From: Anaerolineae bacterium
GTDB taxonomy: Bacteria > Chloroflexota > Anaerolineae > Promineifilales > Promineifilaceae
Assembly (NCBI GenBank): GCA_020848035.1
Contig: JADLAX010000014.1
Location: 1-64,000, forward strand
Length of the DNA stretch: 64,000 bases
Direction of reading: 5' to 3'
Part shown: positions 53,684 through 61,581 of the stretch, piece by piece
How positions within the stretch are numbered: the stretch's first letter is position 1
How the letters are laid out: the number at the start of each line of letters is the position of its first letter
The notes under the pieces: model-generated
Told to the model about the DNA's origin: nothing
Seen by the model: the letters and a program-made list of their open reading frames with translations, nothing else
The model's database searches: none
Translations under genes and position numbers: made by a program

Positions 53684-55120
53684 ATGTCTGAATACCGCCA
53701 CTTATACCAACTCATTGAAGCTTCCTTTAACCTGGACGGCATCCGCGAGCTTTGCATGGAGGTCAAGTTGGACACCGGCATTGATTTGCAGTACGAAAAC
53801 CTGGCCGGGGACACCAACCGGCGTAAGGCTCAGGAGCTGCAAGAGTTTGCCCGGCGCAACAGCATCACCCCAGAGCTGCTGCTGGCCATCCACCGCTTGA
53901 AACCGCGGGCTGATTTAACCCAGTTTGGCGGACCGGCACCTGACATATCTAAACCAGAACGACCGATTGAGTCTGGGGGAAATGGGACAAACAACAGCAA
54001 ACCCGCTGAGCCAGAACCGCCCAAAACGGTATACGACAATTTTGATATTACGATACGGCCGTCTGGCGCCCCCCATTCCTACCGCATCGAAGCCAAATCA
54101 CCCAACGGCGAGGCTTCAGCCACCGCCCCGCAGCTTTTTCCGTTTGAGAATGACGACTACCAATACGCCGCACGATCCCTGCGCGATGTGCAGATTTCTG
54201 AACCACAGTATGCCAACGACATGGGCGAGATTTTGCGCAAATTCTTGTTCCCACAGCCGATTCAGGAGCTGTTTAGCACCACGCTAAACGTCTCGCGGGC
54301 ACAGGGCAAGGACGGCATCCGGGTGCGGATCAACATCAACGAGGAGTCCAGCGAACTGTATCAGGTGCCGTGGGAATATTGCCGCGACGACAAATCATTT
54401 TTGTCGCTGAATGCCGACACACCGCTGGTGCGCTACATGCCCACCAACCGGGCACCCGCCCCCATTTCAGTGCCTTCCCCGGTGAAGATTTTGCTGGCCT
54501 GGGCCAATCCCAAATCTTTGGACGAGCTGGATGTGCAGAGCGAAATTGACGCCGTGAAGGATGCCCTGGCTGCATTTACGGCGTCGGGTAAGGTAATCAT
54601 TGAAGAACTGCCCAACGTGTCGCCGAACACGCTGGTGTCTAAGGTGCGGCAAAGTCCGCCGCATATTTTCCACTTCATCGGGCACGGTGCGCTGCTGCCG
54701 TCGGGCGGTGGAGCGCTGGCACTGGACAACGGCCGTAACGCTCACGTCCTGCTCGATGGTGACCGGATGCTGCGGCTGTTCCAGGGTGACGATACCAAGC
54801 TGATCATCCTCAGCGCCTGCCAGTCGGGGGCCACCTCGGACAAATCGGAGAAGTCCAGCTCGTCCCAGGCGTTTATGGGGCTGGCGCCCAAGCTGGTCTG
54901 GGGCGGCCTGCCCGCCGTGGTGGCCATGCAGTACGACCTGCCCAACCAGGCCGCACGGCCGTTTATGCAAACCCTGTACGAATTTTTGGCCCTGGGCAAG
55001 CCGCTGGATACGGCCGTTACCGAAGCCCGCATCGGCCTGGATTTCAACATCCTGGAAAGTCCCTACTGGGGCATCCCCGTGCTGTTTATGCGCGCGCCAG
55101 ACGGCAACATCTGGGCTTAA
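53684..55120 (+). CDS. CHAT-domain cysteine protease with N-terminal effector-associated domain
   Basis: The 478-residue protein starts with a death-fold-like effector-associated domain (EAD7-like: LYQLIEASFNLDGIREL, CMEVKLDTGIDLQYENLAGD, KAQELQEFARR). An intermediate beta-rich region follows (about 110-290), then a C-terminal CHAT caspase-like domain. The catalytic dyad is His334 in FHFIGHGALL and Cys379 in IILSACQSG, both intact. CHAT proteins cleave partners when triggered by a nucleotide-binding sensor; the EAD normally docks onto a matching domain in that sensor. None is in the window. The ATG at 53684 is preferred over 53654 by its AGAGAG site. Confidence 0.9.
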   Translation: MSEYRHLYQLIEASFNLDGIRELCMEVKLDTGIDLQYENLAGDTNRRKAQELQEFARRNSITPELLLAIHRLKPRADLTQFGGPAPDISKPERPIESGGNGTNNSKPAEPEPPKTVYDNFDITIRPSGAPHSYRIEAKSPNGEASATAPQLFPFENDDYQYAARSLRDVQISEPQYANDMGEILRKFLFPQPIQELFSTTLNVSRAQGKDGIRVRININEESSELYQVPWEYCRDDKSFLSLNADTPLVRYMPTNRAPAPISVPSPVKILLAWANPKSLDELDVQSEIDAVKDALAAFTASGKVIIEELPNVSPNTLVSKVRQSPPHIFHFIGHGALLPSGGGALALDNGRNAHVLLDGDRMLRLFQGDDTKLIILSACQSGATSDKSEKSSSSQAFMGLAPKLVWGGLPAVVAMQYDLPNQAARPFMQTLYEFLALGKPLDTAVTEARIGLDFNILESPYWGIPVLFMRAPDGNIWA

Positions 55121-55152
55121 AAAGTAAGGGTTTTCAGGATTTCGTGGGGTCT

Positions 55153-55200
55153 GGCGTGAAACGTGGCCAGAGGGCCATCACGTTTCACGTTTCACGCACC
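55153..55200. repeat. CGTTTCACG-family inverted repeat
   Basis: TGGCGTGAAACGTGG pairs with CACGTTTCACGTTTCACGC. Relatives are at 37467 and inside 39370-39494. Confidence 0.88.
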
Positions 55201-55235
55201 ACGGGCTGTAAACCCCCTGAATTCCCAAAGAGCCT

Positions 55236-55282
55236 GAGTAATTGAAAAATACCCAATTACTCAATTACCCAATTACTCAATG
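55236..55282. repeat. AATTACCCAATTACT-family repeat
   Basis: GAGTAATTGAAAAATACCCA is followed by AATTACTCAATTACCCAATT. It overlaps the start region of the nuclease gene; relatives are at 16313 and 29137. Confidence 0.85.
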
Positions 55283-56110
55283 ACATCTATGGATAACCGC
55301 CTCAGCCTCAGCCAATACAAACTGGCCACCTTCCTGGCCTGCCAGCGCCGCTTCCAGCTGCGCTATTTGCGCCGCCTGCCCTGGCCTGCTACCCCGCTGC
55401 CCGAACACACCGAGCAGCTTTTGCAGCAGGGGCAGGAATTCCACCAACTGGTCGAGCGCTACTTTTTGGGGCTGCAAATCACCCCCGCGACTATCCCCAA
55501 CGAGTTGGTGCGGCAGTGGTGGCAGGCGTTTATGGCCCACTCCCCCATACACCAACTGCCCGCCAACGCCCGGTTTTTGCCAGAAACGGGACTGACGGTG
55601 CCGCTGGGTAACCATTTGCTGTACGGCCGTTTCGACCTGCTCGTGTTGGGCAAAGATGAGGGTGAACGGCCGTTTGCCCACGTGTTCGACTGGAAAACCG
55701 GCCGCCCGACCGATACCACCACCCTCAAAAGCCGCTGGCAAACCCGCCTCTACCTGGCCCTGTTGGCCGAAGGTGGCAGCGCCTTCTGGCCGCAAAATGG
55801 GCCGCTGGCTCCGGAGCAAATCAGCCTGACGTATTGGTACGTGCAGGAAGCGGAAGCGCCGGTGACGATTGGCTACAGCGCCGCCGAACACCAGGCCAGC
55901 TGGGCCGAACTCCAGCAAATTGCCGCCCGGCTGGATGAGGCCAGCGCCGCCAACATCTGGCCGCTGACCGACGACTGGAGCGAGTGCCGCGAATGTGCCT
56001 ACCAGATTTACTGCGGGCGGCAGGGGGCCGGAACGGCCGTACCCGAGCTCGACGAAGCCGAAGAGCCAGACACCCCCAACGAACAGTTACTCACCCCAGA
56101 ACTTCCCTAA
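55280..56110 (+). CDS. Cas4/RecB-like PD-(D/E)XK nuclease with Fe-S cysteines
   Basis: The 276-residue protein belongs to the PDDEXK_1 group. The catalytic acidic strand is LLYGRFDLLVLG, the D-x-K motif is VFDWKTGRP and the QxxxY helix is QTRLYLALL. Four cysteines for a [4Fe-4S] cluster are ACQRRFQ near the N-terminus and CRECAYQIYC at the C-terminus (CxxC then x5 C). That layout matches Cas4 and AddB-type nucleases. No cas, recB or addA gene is nearby. The start is the ATG at 55280 or 55289. Confidence 0.88.
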   Translation: MTSMDNRLSLSQYKLATFLACQRRFQLRYLRRLPWPATPLPEHTEQLLQQGQEFHQLVERYFLGLQITPATIPNELVRQWWQAFMAHSPIHQLPANARFLPETGLTVPLGNHLLYGRFDLLVLGKDEGERPFAHVFDWKTGRPTDTTTLKSRWQTRLYLALLAEGGSAFWPQNGPLAPEQISLTYWYVQEAEAPVTIGYSAAEHQASWAELQQIAARLDEASAANIWPLTDDWSECRECAYQIYCGRQGAGTAVPELDEAEEPDTPNEQLLTPELP

Positions 56111-56141
56111 CCTGATAAGTCGTAAACAAAGCAATTTTTAT

Positions 56142-56200
56142 CAACAGATTTCGCAGATTGAACAGATTTTTAATTCGTTTAATCTGCGTAATCTTTGATT
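56142..56200. repeat. CAGATTTCGCAGATT-family inverted repeat
   Basis: CAACAGATTTCGCAGATTG is followed by TTTAATCTGCGTAATCTTTG. It lies just before the methyltransferase start and produces a false N-terminal extension of its frame. Confidence 0.88.
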
Positions 56201-56247
56201 TTGATTTTTTATTTTCCGATAAGAGTGGAACTGATAAGATAATCTCT

Positions 56248-57441
56248 ATGACTTTAGATGACCTCGCATTTTTGCTTTCGGCTGACGGCCAACGCTGGCT
56301 GGCCGACGTTGGCCAGATGGACATTACTCCCCAAACCCACCTGCAAATTGCCACCTGGCTGCGCCAGAAACTGCCCCCAACCCAGGCCCAGGCGGTGCTG
56401 GAAACGATTGTGCTGCGCCAGCACGCTGCCACCAAATTTAGCCGCGCCAGCCAGATGTATTTTGTGCGCGCCGCGCTCGAACAGGCCTCGGCCGAGGTGG
56501 TAGCGCAGCACCGCGCCCGCCGTTTTGCCACCCTGGGCAGCCAGCACATTGCCGACCTGGGCTGCGGCATTGGCGGGGATGCCCTGGCCCTGGCGGCCCA
56601 GGCCGAGGTCACTGGCGTGGAGTGGGATCCGGTGCGGCTGGCGCTGGCCCAGGAAAACGTGCGTGTTTACGGCCACGGCAGCCGCTTCCATCCGCTCCAG
56701 GCCGATCTGCACAGCCTGTCGCCCCTGGCGCAAATGGACGCCCTCTTTTTTGACCCGGCGCGGCGCGACGAGCACGGCCGTCGCTTTTTTTCGTTGGCCC
56801 AGTACCAGCCACCGCTGAGTCTGGTGGACCAATGGCGGGCGGTGGTGCCGGAGACGGCCGTTAAAATCAGCCCCGGCGTGGATTATGCCGAACTGCCGGA
56901 GGATGCGGAGGTTGAGTTCATTTCGCTGGACGGGGAGATGAAGGAGGCGGTGCTGTGGTACGGCCGTTTGCAGTCCGGTGTGGCGCGGCGGGCCACCTTG
57001 CTGCCCGCAGGCCATACGCTCACCACCGCCGATTTGCCCGCTGAAGCAGTTCCCAGCACCGCGCCGCAAGCATTCCTCTACGAACCCGACGGGGCGGTCA
57101 TTCGGGCGCACCTGGTTCAGGCATTGGCGGCCAGGTTAGGGGCCAACCAGATTGATGAGTCGATTGCCTATTTGACGGCGGAAACGGCCGTATCCACCCC
57201 CTTTGCCCGCTGTTTTGCCGTGGCCGACGCCTTTCCCTTCCAGCTCAAGCAGCTGCGCCACTATTTGCGCGAACGGCGCGTGGGCAGCGTCACCATCAAA
57301 AAGCGTGGTTCGCCGCTGGAGCCAGAACAACTGCTGCGCCAGCTGCGCCTGAGCGGCCACAAAGATGAGCACCGTTTTTTATTTTTGACCCATGTTTTGG
57401 GCGAGCCGTCGGTGATTGTGGCGACGGCCGAGGTGGGGTAA
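56248..57441 (+). CDS. Class I methyltransferase with THUMP-like C-terminal domain
   Basis: The 397-residue protein has a helical N-terminal domain, then a SAM-binding motif IADLGCGIGGDALAL and acidic motif VTGVEWDPVRLALA. The catalytic strand is LFFDPARRDEHGRRF, an arrangement seen in TGS1-like and THUMP-like family proteins. The C-terminal part (RVGSVTIKKRGSPLEPEQLLRQLRLSG) resembles the THUMP-like domain, described by VTIKKRG. An RNA guanine or adenine is a plausible target but unproven. The ATG at 56248 is used since residues upstream come from a repeat. Confidence 0.85.
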   Translation: MTLDDLAFLLSADGQRWLADVGQMDITPQTHLQIATWLRQKLPPTQAQAVLETIVLRQHAATKFSRASQMYFVRAALEQASAEVVAQHRARRFATLGSQHIADLGCGIGGDALALAAQAEVTGVEWDPVRLALAQENVRVYGHGSRFHPLQADLHSLSPLAQMDALFFDPARRDEHGRRFFSLAQYQPPLSLVDQWRAVVPETAVKISPGVDYAELPEDAEVEFISLDGEMKEAVLWYGRLQSGVARRATLLPAGHTLTTADLPAEAVPSTAPQAFLYEPDGAVIRAHLVQALAARLGANQIDESIAYLTAETAVSTPFARCFAVADAFPFQLKQLRHYLRERRVGSVTIKKRGSPLEPEQLLRQLRLSGHKDEHRFLFLTHVLGEPSVIVATAEVG

Positions 57442-57447
57442 AAGCAA

Positions 57448-57479
57448 CCTCCCGCAAGCCAACAGCGGCCTGCGGGAGG
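57448..57479. terminator. Hairpin between convergent genes
   Basis: CCTCCCGCAAGCC and GGCCTGCGGGAGG form a long stem with one mismatch. It lies just after the methyltransferase stop and between convergent genes; a T-run is lacking. Confidence 0.75.
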
Positions 57480-57514
57480 GAATTTACAGGTATATGGGGG
57501 AGAAGAAACGGCCG

Positions 57515-57907
57515 TTAAGCCACGCCATTGTTGTTGTTCAGGTAGGTCCGCAGCACTTCACGCAGCTTGCGGATGTCTAGCGGCTTGGGCAGGTAATCAT
57601 CGCAGCCCGCCTCCAGACAGCGCTCGCGATCCCCCACCAGCACCTGGGCCGTGGTAGCAATCAGCGGCACCGGTGCCAGGCGATCGTCGGTTTTGAACTC
57701 TCGCGCCAGATCCAGGCCGCTTTTCCCCGGCAGGTTGATGTCGAGCAAGATGATGTCGGGCACCACGGTGGACAGGATGGCTTCGGCCGTTGAGGCGTCA
57801 GAGGCCTTGATCAACTCATGCCCCTCTGCCTCCACAATGCGCGACACCAGCAGCATGTTAACCGGATTATCTTCTACACACAGAACTTTTTTATCTGTTT
57901 TTGCCAT
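57515..57907 (-). CDS. CheY-like single-domain response regulator
   Basis: The 130-residue receiver has the acidic pair VLCVEDN, phospho-acceptor Asp56 in IILLDINLPGKSG, the Thr/Ala switch LIATTAQ and Lys in LPKPLD. No output domain follows, so it acts by binding a partner. It begins 86 bp after the histidine kinase stop and is likely its phosphorylation target. Confidence 0.93.
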   Translation of the reverse strand: MAKTDKKVLCVEDNPVNMLLVSRIVEAEGHELIKASDASTAEAILSTVVPDIILLDINLPGKSGLDLAREFKTDDRLAPVPLIATTAQVLVGDRERCLEAGCDDYLPKPLDIRKLREVLRTYLNNNNGVA

Positions 57908-57993
57908 AATTAATAACTTACCTTCATACGTTACTTCTAGCAGTTATCTTACTCCGATTTATTACAACGCGGCGTAAGGCTGCCGTTAAATTT

Positions 57994-60900
57994 TTAATTG
58001 GCGCTGGCCGCGGCTTCCACCGGCTGCGTCTTGGACTTAGGCGGATTGTAAGGAATGGTGAACAAGAAGGTACTACCTTGCCCATAAACACTTTCAATCC
58101 AAATTTCACCCCCATGCAACTCTACCAGCTTTTTCGTAATCGGCATGCCCAGGCCAGTACCCCCAGCGGCCCGGTTTAAACCACCGTCGATCTGGCGGAA
58201 CTGTTCAAACACAACGGCCGCATGCTCTTCTTTGATACCAATACCGGTATCCCGTACCGAGCAAAGGATATGGTTAGCCTGGCCCTGCACCGAAACGGTA
58301 ATGCTGCCCTTCTCAGTAAACTTGATAGCATTGCCCATGATGTTCCACAAAATCTGGCGCAAACGGGTGCGGTCGGCCTGTACCGGCTTCACCCCCTTGT
58401 CGATGTCCAGATGGAGGAAGAGGCGTTTTTCCTGGGCCAGCGGAGCGGCCGTTGCGATCACGTCGTTGGCCAGTTGAGCGATGTCAATCTCTTCATAACG
58501 CAGGTCCATGCGCCCGGCTTCAATCTTGGACATATCCAGAATATCACCGATAAGACCGCGCAAATGGTCACCGCTTTGCCGAATCAGCTTCACATCTTCT
58601 TCCATACGCTCGTTTAGTTCGCCATCCAGCCCTTCCAGCAGCACATCGGCAAAACCGATGATGGAGTTGAGCGGCGTCCGCAGTTCGTGGCTCATGCTGG
58701 CCAGGAATTCAGACTTCAGCTGGTCAACCTCGCGCAGCTTGGTCGAGGTTTGCACCTGGGCCGCATACTGGTTGGCGTTTTCCACCGCGACGGCAATCTG
58801 GGCCGCCAGGGTCGTTTGTACGCTCAGATCTTCTGTGGTGAAAAAGTCCTCCTGGTCAGATTGCAGGTCCAACACCCCGATGAGTTTGCTACCCACCACC
58901 ATCGGCAGAGCCATTTCGGCACGGGTCTCTGGCAGCAGGGGATGGGGCAGAAAGTCCATCGTGCGGCGGACGTTGTTCTCCAGGGTACCTTTACGGGTTC
59001 GAGCGGCCCGGGCCACGATAGATTCGTCGTCAATGTTGATTTCGCGCCCTTCCAGGCTCATCAGACGGCCGATATTGCCTGCCCCGGCTTTAAGTGCCAG
59101 CGTCTTGCCCGTTTCATTGGCCAGGTAGATGTGGGCATGGTAAAGGCCAAAGCTGCTTCGGGCCAGGTCTACTACGGATTGGAGCAAATCATCCACTTCC
59201 AAAATGGTGGAAGCGGCCGTACTCACCTTGGCCACCGTTTCCAGTTCAGAAGCCAACCGTTCCTGTTCCGCCAGGGCCAGCTGGGTTTCTTCAAAGAGGC
59301 GGGCCGCTTCCAGGGCTTCGGCCAGGTCTTCGGCCACGGCGTTGATGATGTCACGCTCTTCATCGGTTAACGGCCGTTCCGGGTCCTCTTCCACGCCAAA
59401 TAAACCAATCGTCTCACCACGAATTGTGAGCGGCTGGCTTACTTGCGCCGGATTACTCTTCAGCGGCGCTGTGCCATTTTTCTTGTGGCGCGGCTGCGGT
59501 TCCGGCTGACCGGCTAAAGGTTGCAGACCCGAAAGATCAAAACGATAACCTAACTTATTCTGCCGTACCCGCTGGTATTTTTGCCAACCCTCACGGCTCA
59601 TTTGCCGCTGCAGCAAACCCAGCTCGCGCAGCCGACCTTCCATCTCCTGGCGCAGCTCTGTACTTTCAATAGCGATGGCAATCTGGCCGCACAACCCTTC
59701 CAACAGCAGCTGGTCATTGGTGGTAATGCCTTCCAGCTTATCGCTTTGCACGTCTAGCACGCCCAACACCTTGTCGCGCAGCTTGATTGGCACCGCCATT
59801 TCACTGCGGGTGTCAGGCAGCAGCGGGTTAGATTGCCAGTTTGGATCACCCAATACCTTGCCGCGCAAAACAGATTCTTTTAACTGGGCCGACTGCCCGA
59901 TCAAGCCAACCCCCATCGGCATAGAGTGGTTCATCGCCAACATTTTGTCCCCAGCCTCGCCGTAGCCTACCACGAGAGCCAGCACGTCCATCGTGTCATC
60001 GTAGCGCAGCAGCTGGGTGTAGTAGTAACCAAACTGCTCCTGAACCTGGGTCACAACACGCTCGTACAGATCGTGCAGGTTCGTAGCCGCCGCAATTTCC
60101 TGGGCCACCTGGGTGGTCAGCTTCACTTCTCGTTCGCGCCGGGCCAGGCTGGTCACGGCCTGTTCGTTAAGCCGGGCCGCGCGCAGGGCCAACGCACCCT
60201 GCTCCGCCACGTCGCTGTATACGGCAAGCTTGTCCTCGGTGAAATACCCTTTTAGATCGCTGGCAAAAAGCAGGATACCCAGCCAATCACCACCCGCCTG
60301 AAGCGGAAATGCGGCCATACTCACTGCGCCAAGCGGGGTGGCCAGGGCACGTACCTGGTCAGAGACCCGCTCATCGGTAATGAGTTCATCCGTCACAAAC
60401 GGCTTTTGGGCCATAAAAATGTGGGGCAGATATTCGGGGGGAATCTGGGTCCCAAGAGGCAAGCGCTGGTAACCGCGTTTCGAGCGGTCGGTCTTTTTCA
60501 GCTCAAGCACAGTCCTGTCACCGACGTTATGTACCAAAAACAGCGAAACAGCGGCTTCGGGGTAGTAATTGGCTTTCTCCACAATGGCGTCAATCACTTC
60601 CGCCTGCGTTTGAGCCGTGATGAGCGCCTGCCGTACCTCTAAACGCTGAAGCGTTTGCGCTTCGTTGCGGGCGATGTTTTCCAACCGCTGGGCGTTGACC
60701 AACGCCAGGCCGATTGTCTTGCCAATGGTGAGCAGCGTCTCTTTCTCATCTGGCTGGTAGGTCCGTTTTTGTGCATAAATGAGGTTGACCACCCCTAGAA
60801 CTTGCTCTTGAAACAGCAGGGGGAAAGAAACGACGTTATGCAATCCCTGCTCTAACAGGGCTTTCCGTACGGCCGGTTCCAGTCGTTCGTCGTGAAAAAT

Positions 60901-61581
60901 ATCTTCGCTGGTCACCACGTTCTTTTGGGCGATGGTAATGCCTGAAAGGCTGCCTTTAATGGGCAAGGTGGAACCTACTTCCAGCGTGCTGCTGGAAAAA
61001 CCATGCGAAGCAGCCAGCACCAGCTGATCTTGATTGAGCACAAAAAAGGCAACAGAGGGCGCCTGGGTATGCTGCACAATTGCCTCTGTGGCGCGGTGAA
61101 TAAACGCTTCATAACTCAATGAGCGATGCACTGAGTCGGCAATGGCATTGATGGCGGCCAGGGATTGCACTCTGATTTTTAGGGCGGCTTCACTGGACTC
61201 AAGCGCTTCTTCGGCCTTGATACGCTCAGTCACATCTTGCCCAATTGAGATGAGGTAGAGGATCTGCCCTTGGGCGTCTTTAATTGGCGTAATGACTTTA
61301 TCTTCGTGATAAACTGAGCCATCTTTTTTCCGGTTCACCGAGGTACCGCGGAACGTCTCACCGCCCAGAACGGTTTGCCACAGTTTCTCGTAGAAGGCGC
61401 GGTTGTGCCGACCAGATTTGAGGATGCGTGGCGTCTGACCCAGGGCTTCTTCTTTGGTATACCCGGTCACGCGCTCAAAGGCAGGATTGACGTAGAGAAT
61501 CACACCAGTGGGATCGGTGACCAGAATGTGATCGGCCGTTTGTTCAACCAAAGCCTGGTAAAGCGTATTATCGAAGCTCAT
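57994..61581 (-). CDS. PAS/GAF sensor histidine kinase
   Basis: The 1195-residue kinase begins with a PAS domain (ALVEQTADHILVTDPTGVIL to about 115), then about four GAF domains. HisKA has the phosphorylated His965 in ASMSHELRTPLNS, and the ATPase domain ends in an N/G-box pattern GLGMPITKKLVELHGGE. No transmembrane helix is seen, so it senses cytoplasmic or diffusible signals. The ATG overlaps the upstream GAF gene stop by ATGA, so both are co-translated. The last gene of the unit is the CheY-like receiver. Confidence 0.93.
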   Translation of the reverse strand: MSFDNTLYQALVEQTADHILVTDPTGVILYVNPAFERVTGYTKEEALGQTPRILKSGRHNRAFYEKLWQTVLGGETFRGTSVNRKKDGSVYHEDKVITPIKDAQGQILYLISIGQDVTERIKAEEALESSEAALKIRVQSLAAINAIADSVHRSLSYEAFIHRATEAIVQHTQAPSVAFFVLNQDQLVLAASHGFSSSTLEVGSTLPIKGSLSGITIAQKNVVTSEDIFHDERLEPAVRKALLEQGLHNVVSFPLLFQEQVLGVVNLIYAQKRTYQPDEKETLLTIGKTIGLALVNAQRLENIARNEAQTLQRLEVRQALITAQTQAEVIDAIVEKANYYPEAAVSLFLVHNVGDRTVLELKKTDRSKRGYQRLPLGTQIPPEYLPHIFMAQKPFVTDELITDERVSDQVRALATPLGAVSMAAFPLQAGGDWLGILLFASDLKGYFTEDKLAVYSDVAEQGALALRAARLNEQAVTSLARREREVKLTTQVAQEIAAATNLHDLYERVVTQVQEQFGYYYTQLLRYDDTMDVLALVVGYGEAGDKMLAMNHSMPMGVGLIGQSAQLKESVLRGKVLGDPNWQSNPLLPDTRSEMAVPIKLRDKVLGVLDVQSDKLEGITTNDQLLLEGLCGQIAIAIESTELRQEMEGRLRELGLLQRQMSREGWQKYQRVRQNKLGYRFDLSGLQPLAGQPEPQPRHKKNGTAPLKSNPAQVSQPLTIRGETIGLFGVEEDPERPLTDEERDIINAVAEDLAEALEAARLFEETQLALAEQERLASELETVAKVSTAASTILEVDDLLQSVVDLARSSFGLYHAHIYLANETGKTLALKAGAGNIGRLMSLEGREINIDDESIVARAARTRKGTLENNVRRTMDFLPHPLLPETRAEMALPMVVGSKLIGVLDLQSDQEDFFTTEDLSVQTTLAAQIAVAVENANQYAAQVQTSTKLREVDQLKSEFLASMSHELRTPLNSIIGFADVLLEGLDGELNERMEEDVKLIRQSGDHLRGLIGDILDMSKIEAGRMDLRYEEIDIAQLANDVIATAAPLAQEKRLFLHLDIDKGVKPVQADRTRLRQILWNIMGNAIKFTEKGSITVSVQGQANHILCSVRDTGIGIKEEHAAVVFEQFRQIDGGLNRAAGGTGLGMPITKKLVELHGGEIWIESVYGQGSTFLFTIPYNPPKSKTQPVEAAASAN

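Noticed and set aside
55280-56110. Calling the Fe-S nuclease cas4
   Set aside because: No cas1, cas2 or repeat array lies nearby, and AddB-type proteins share the same cysteine layout.
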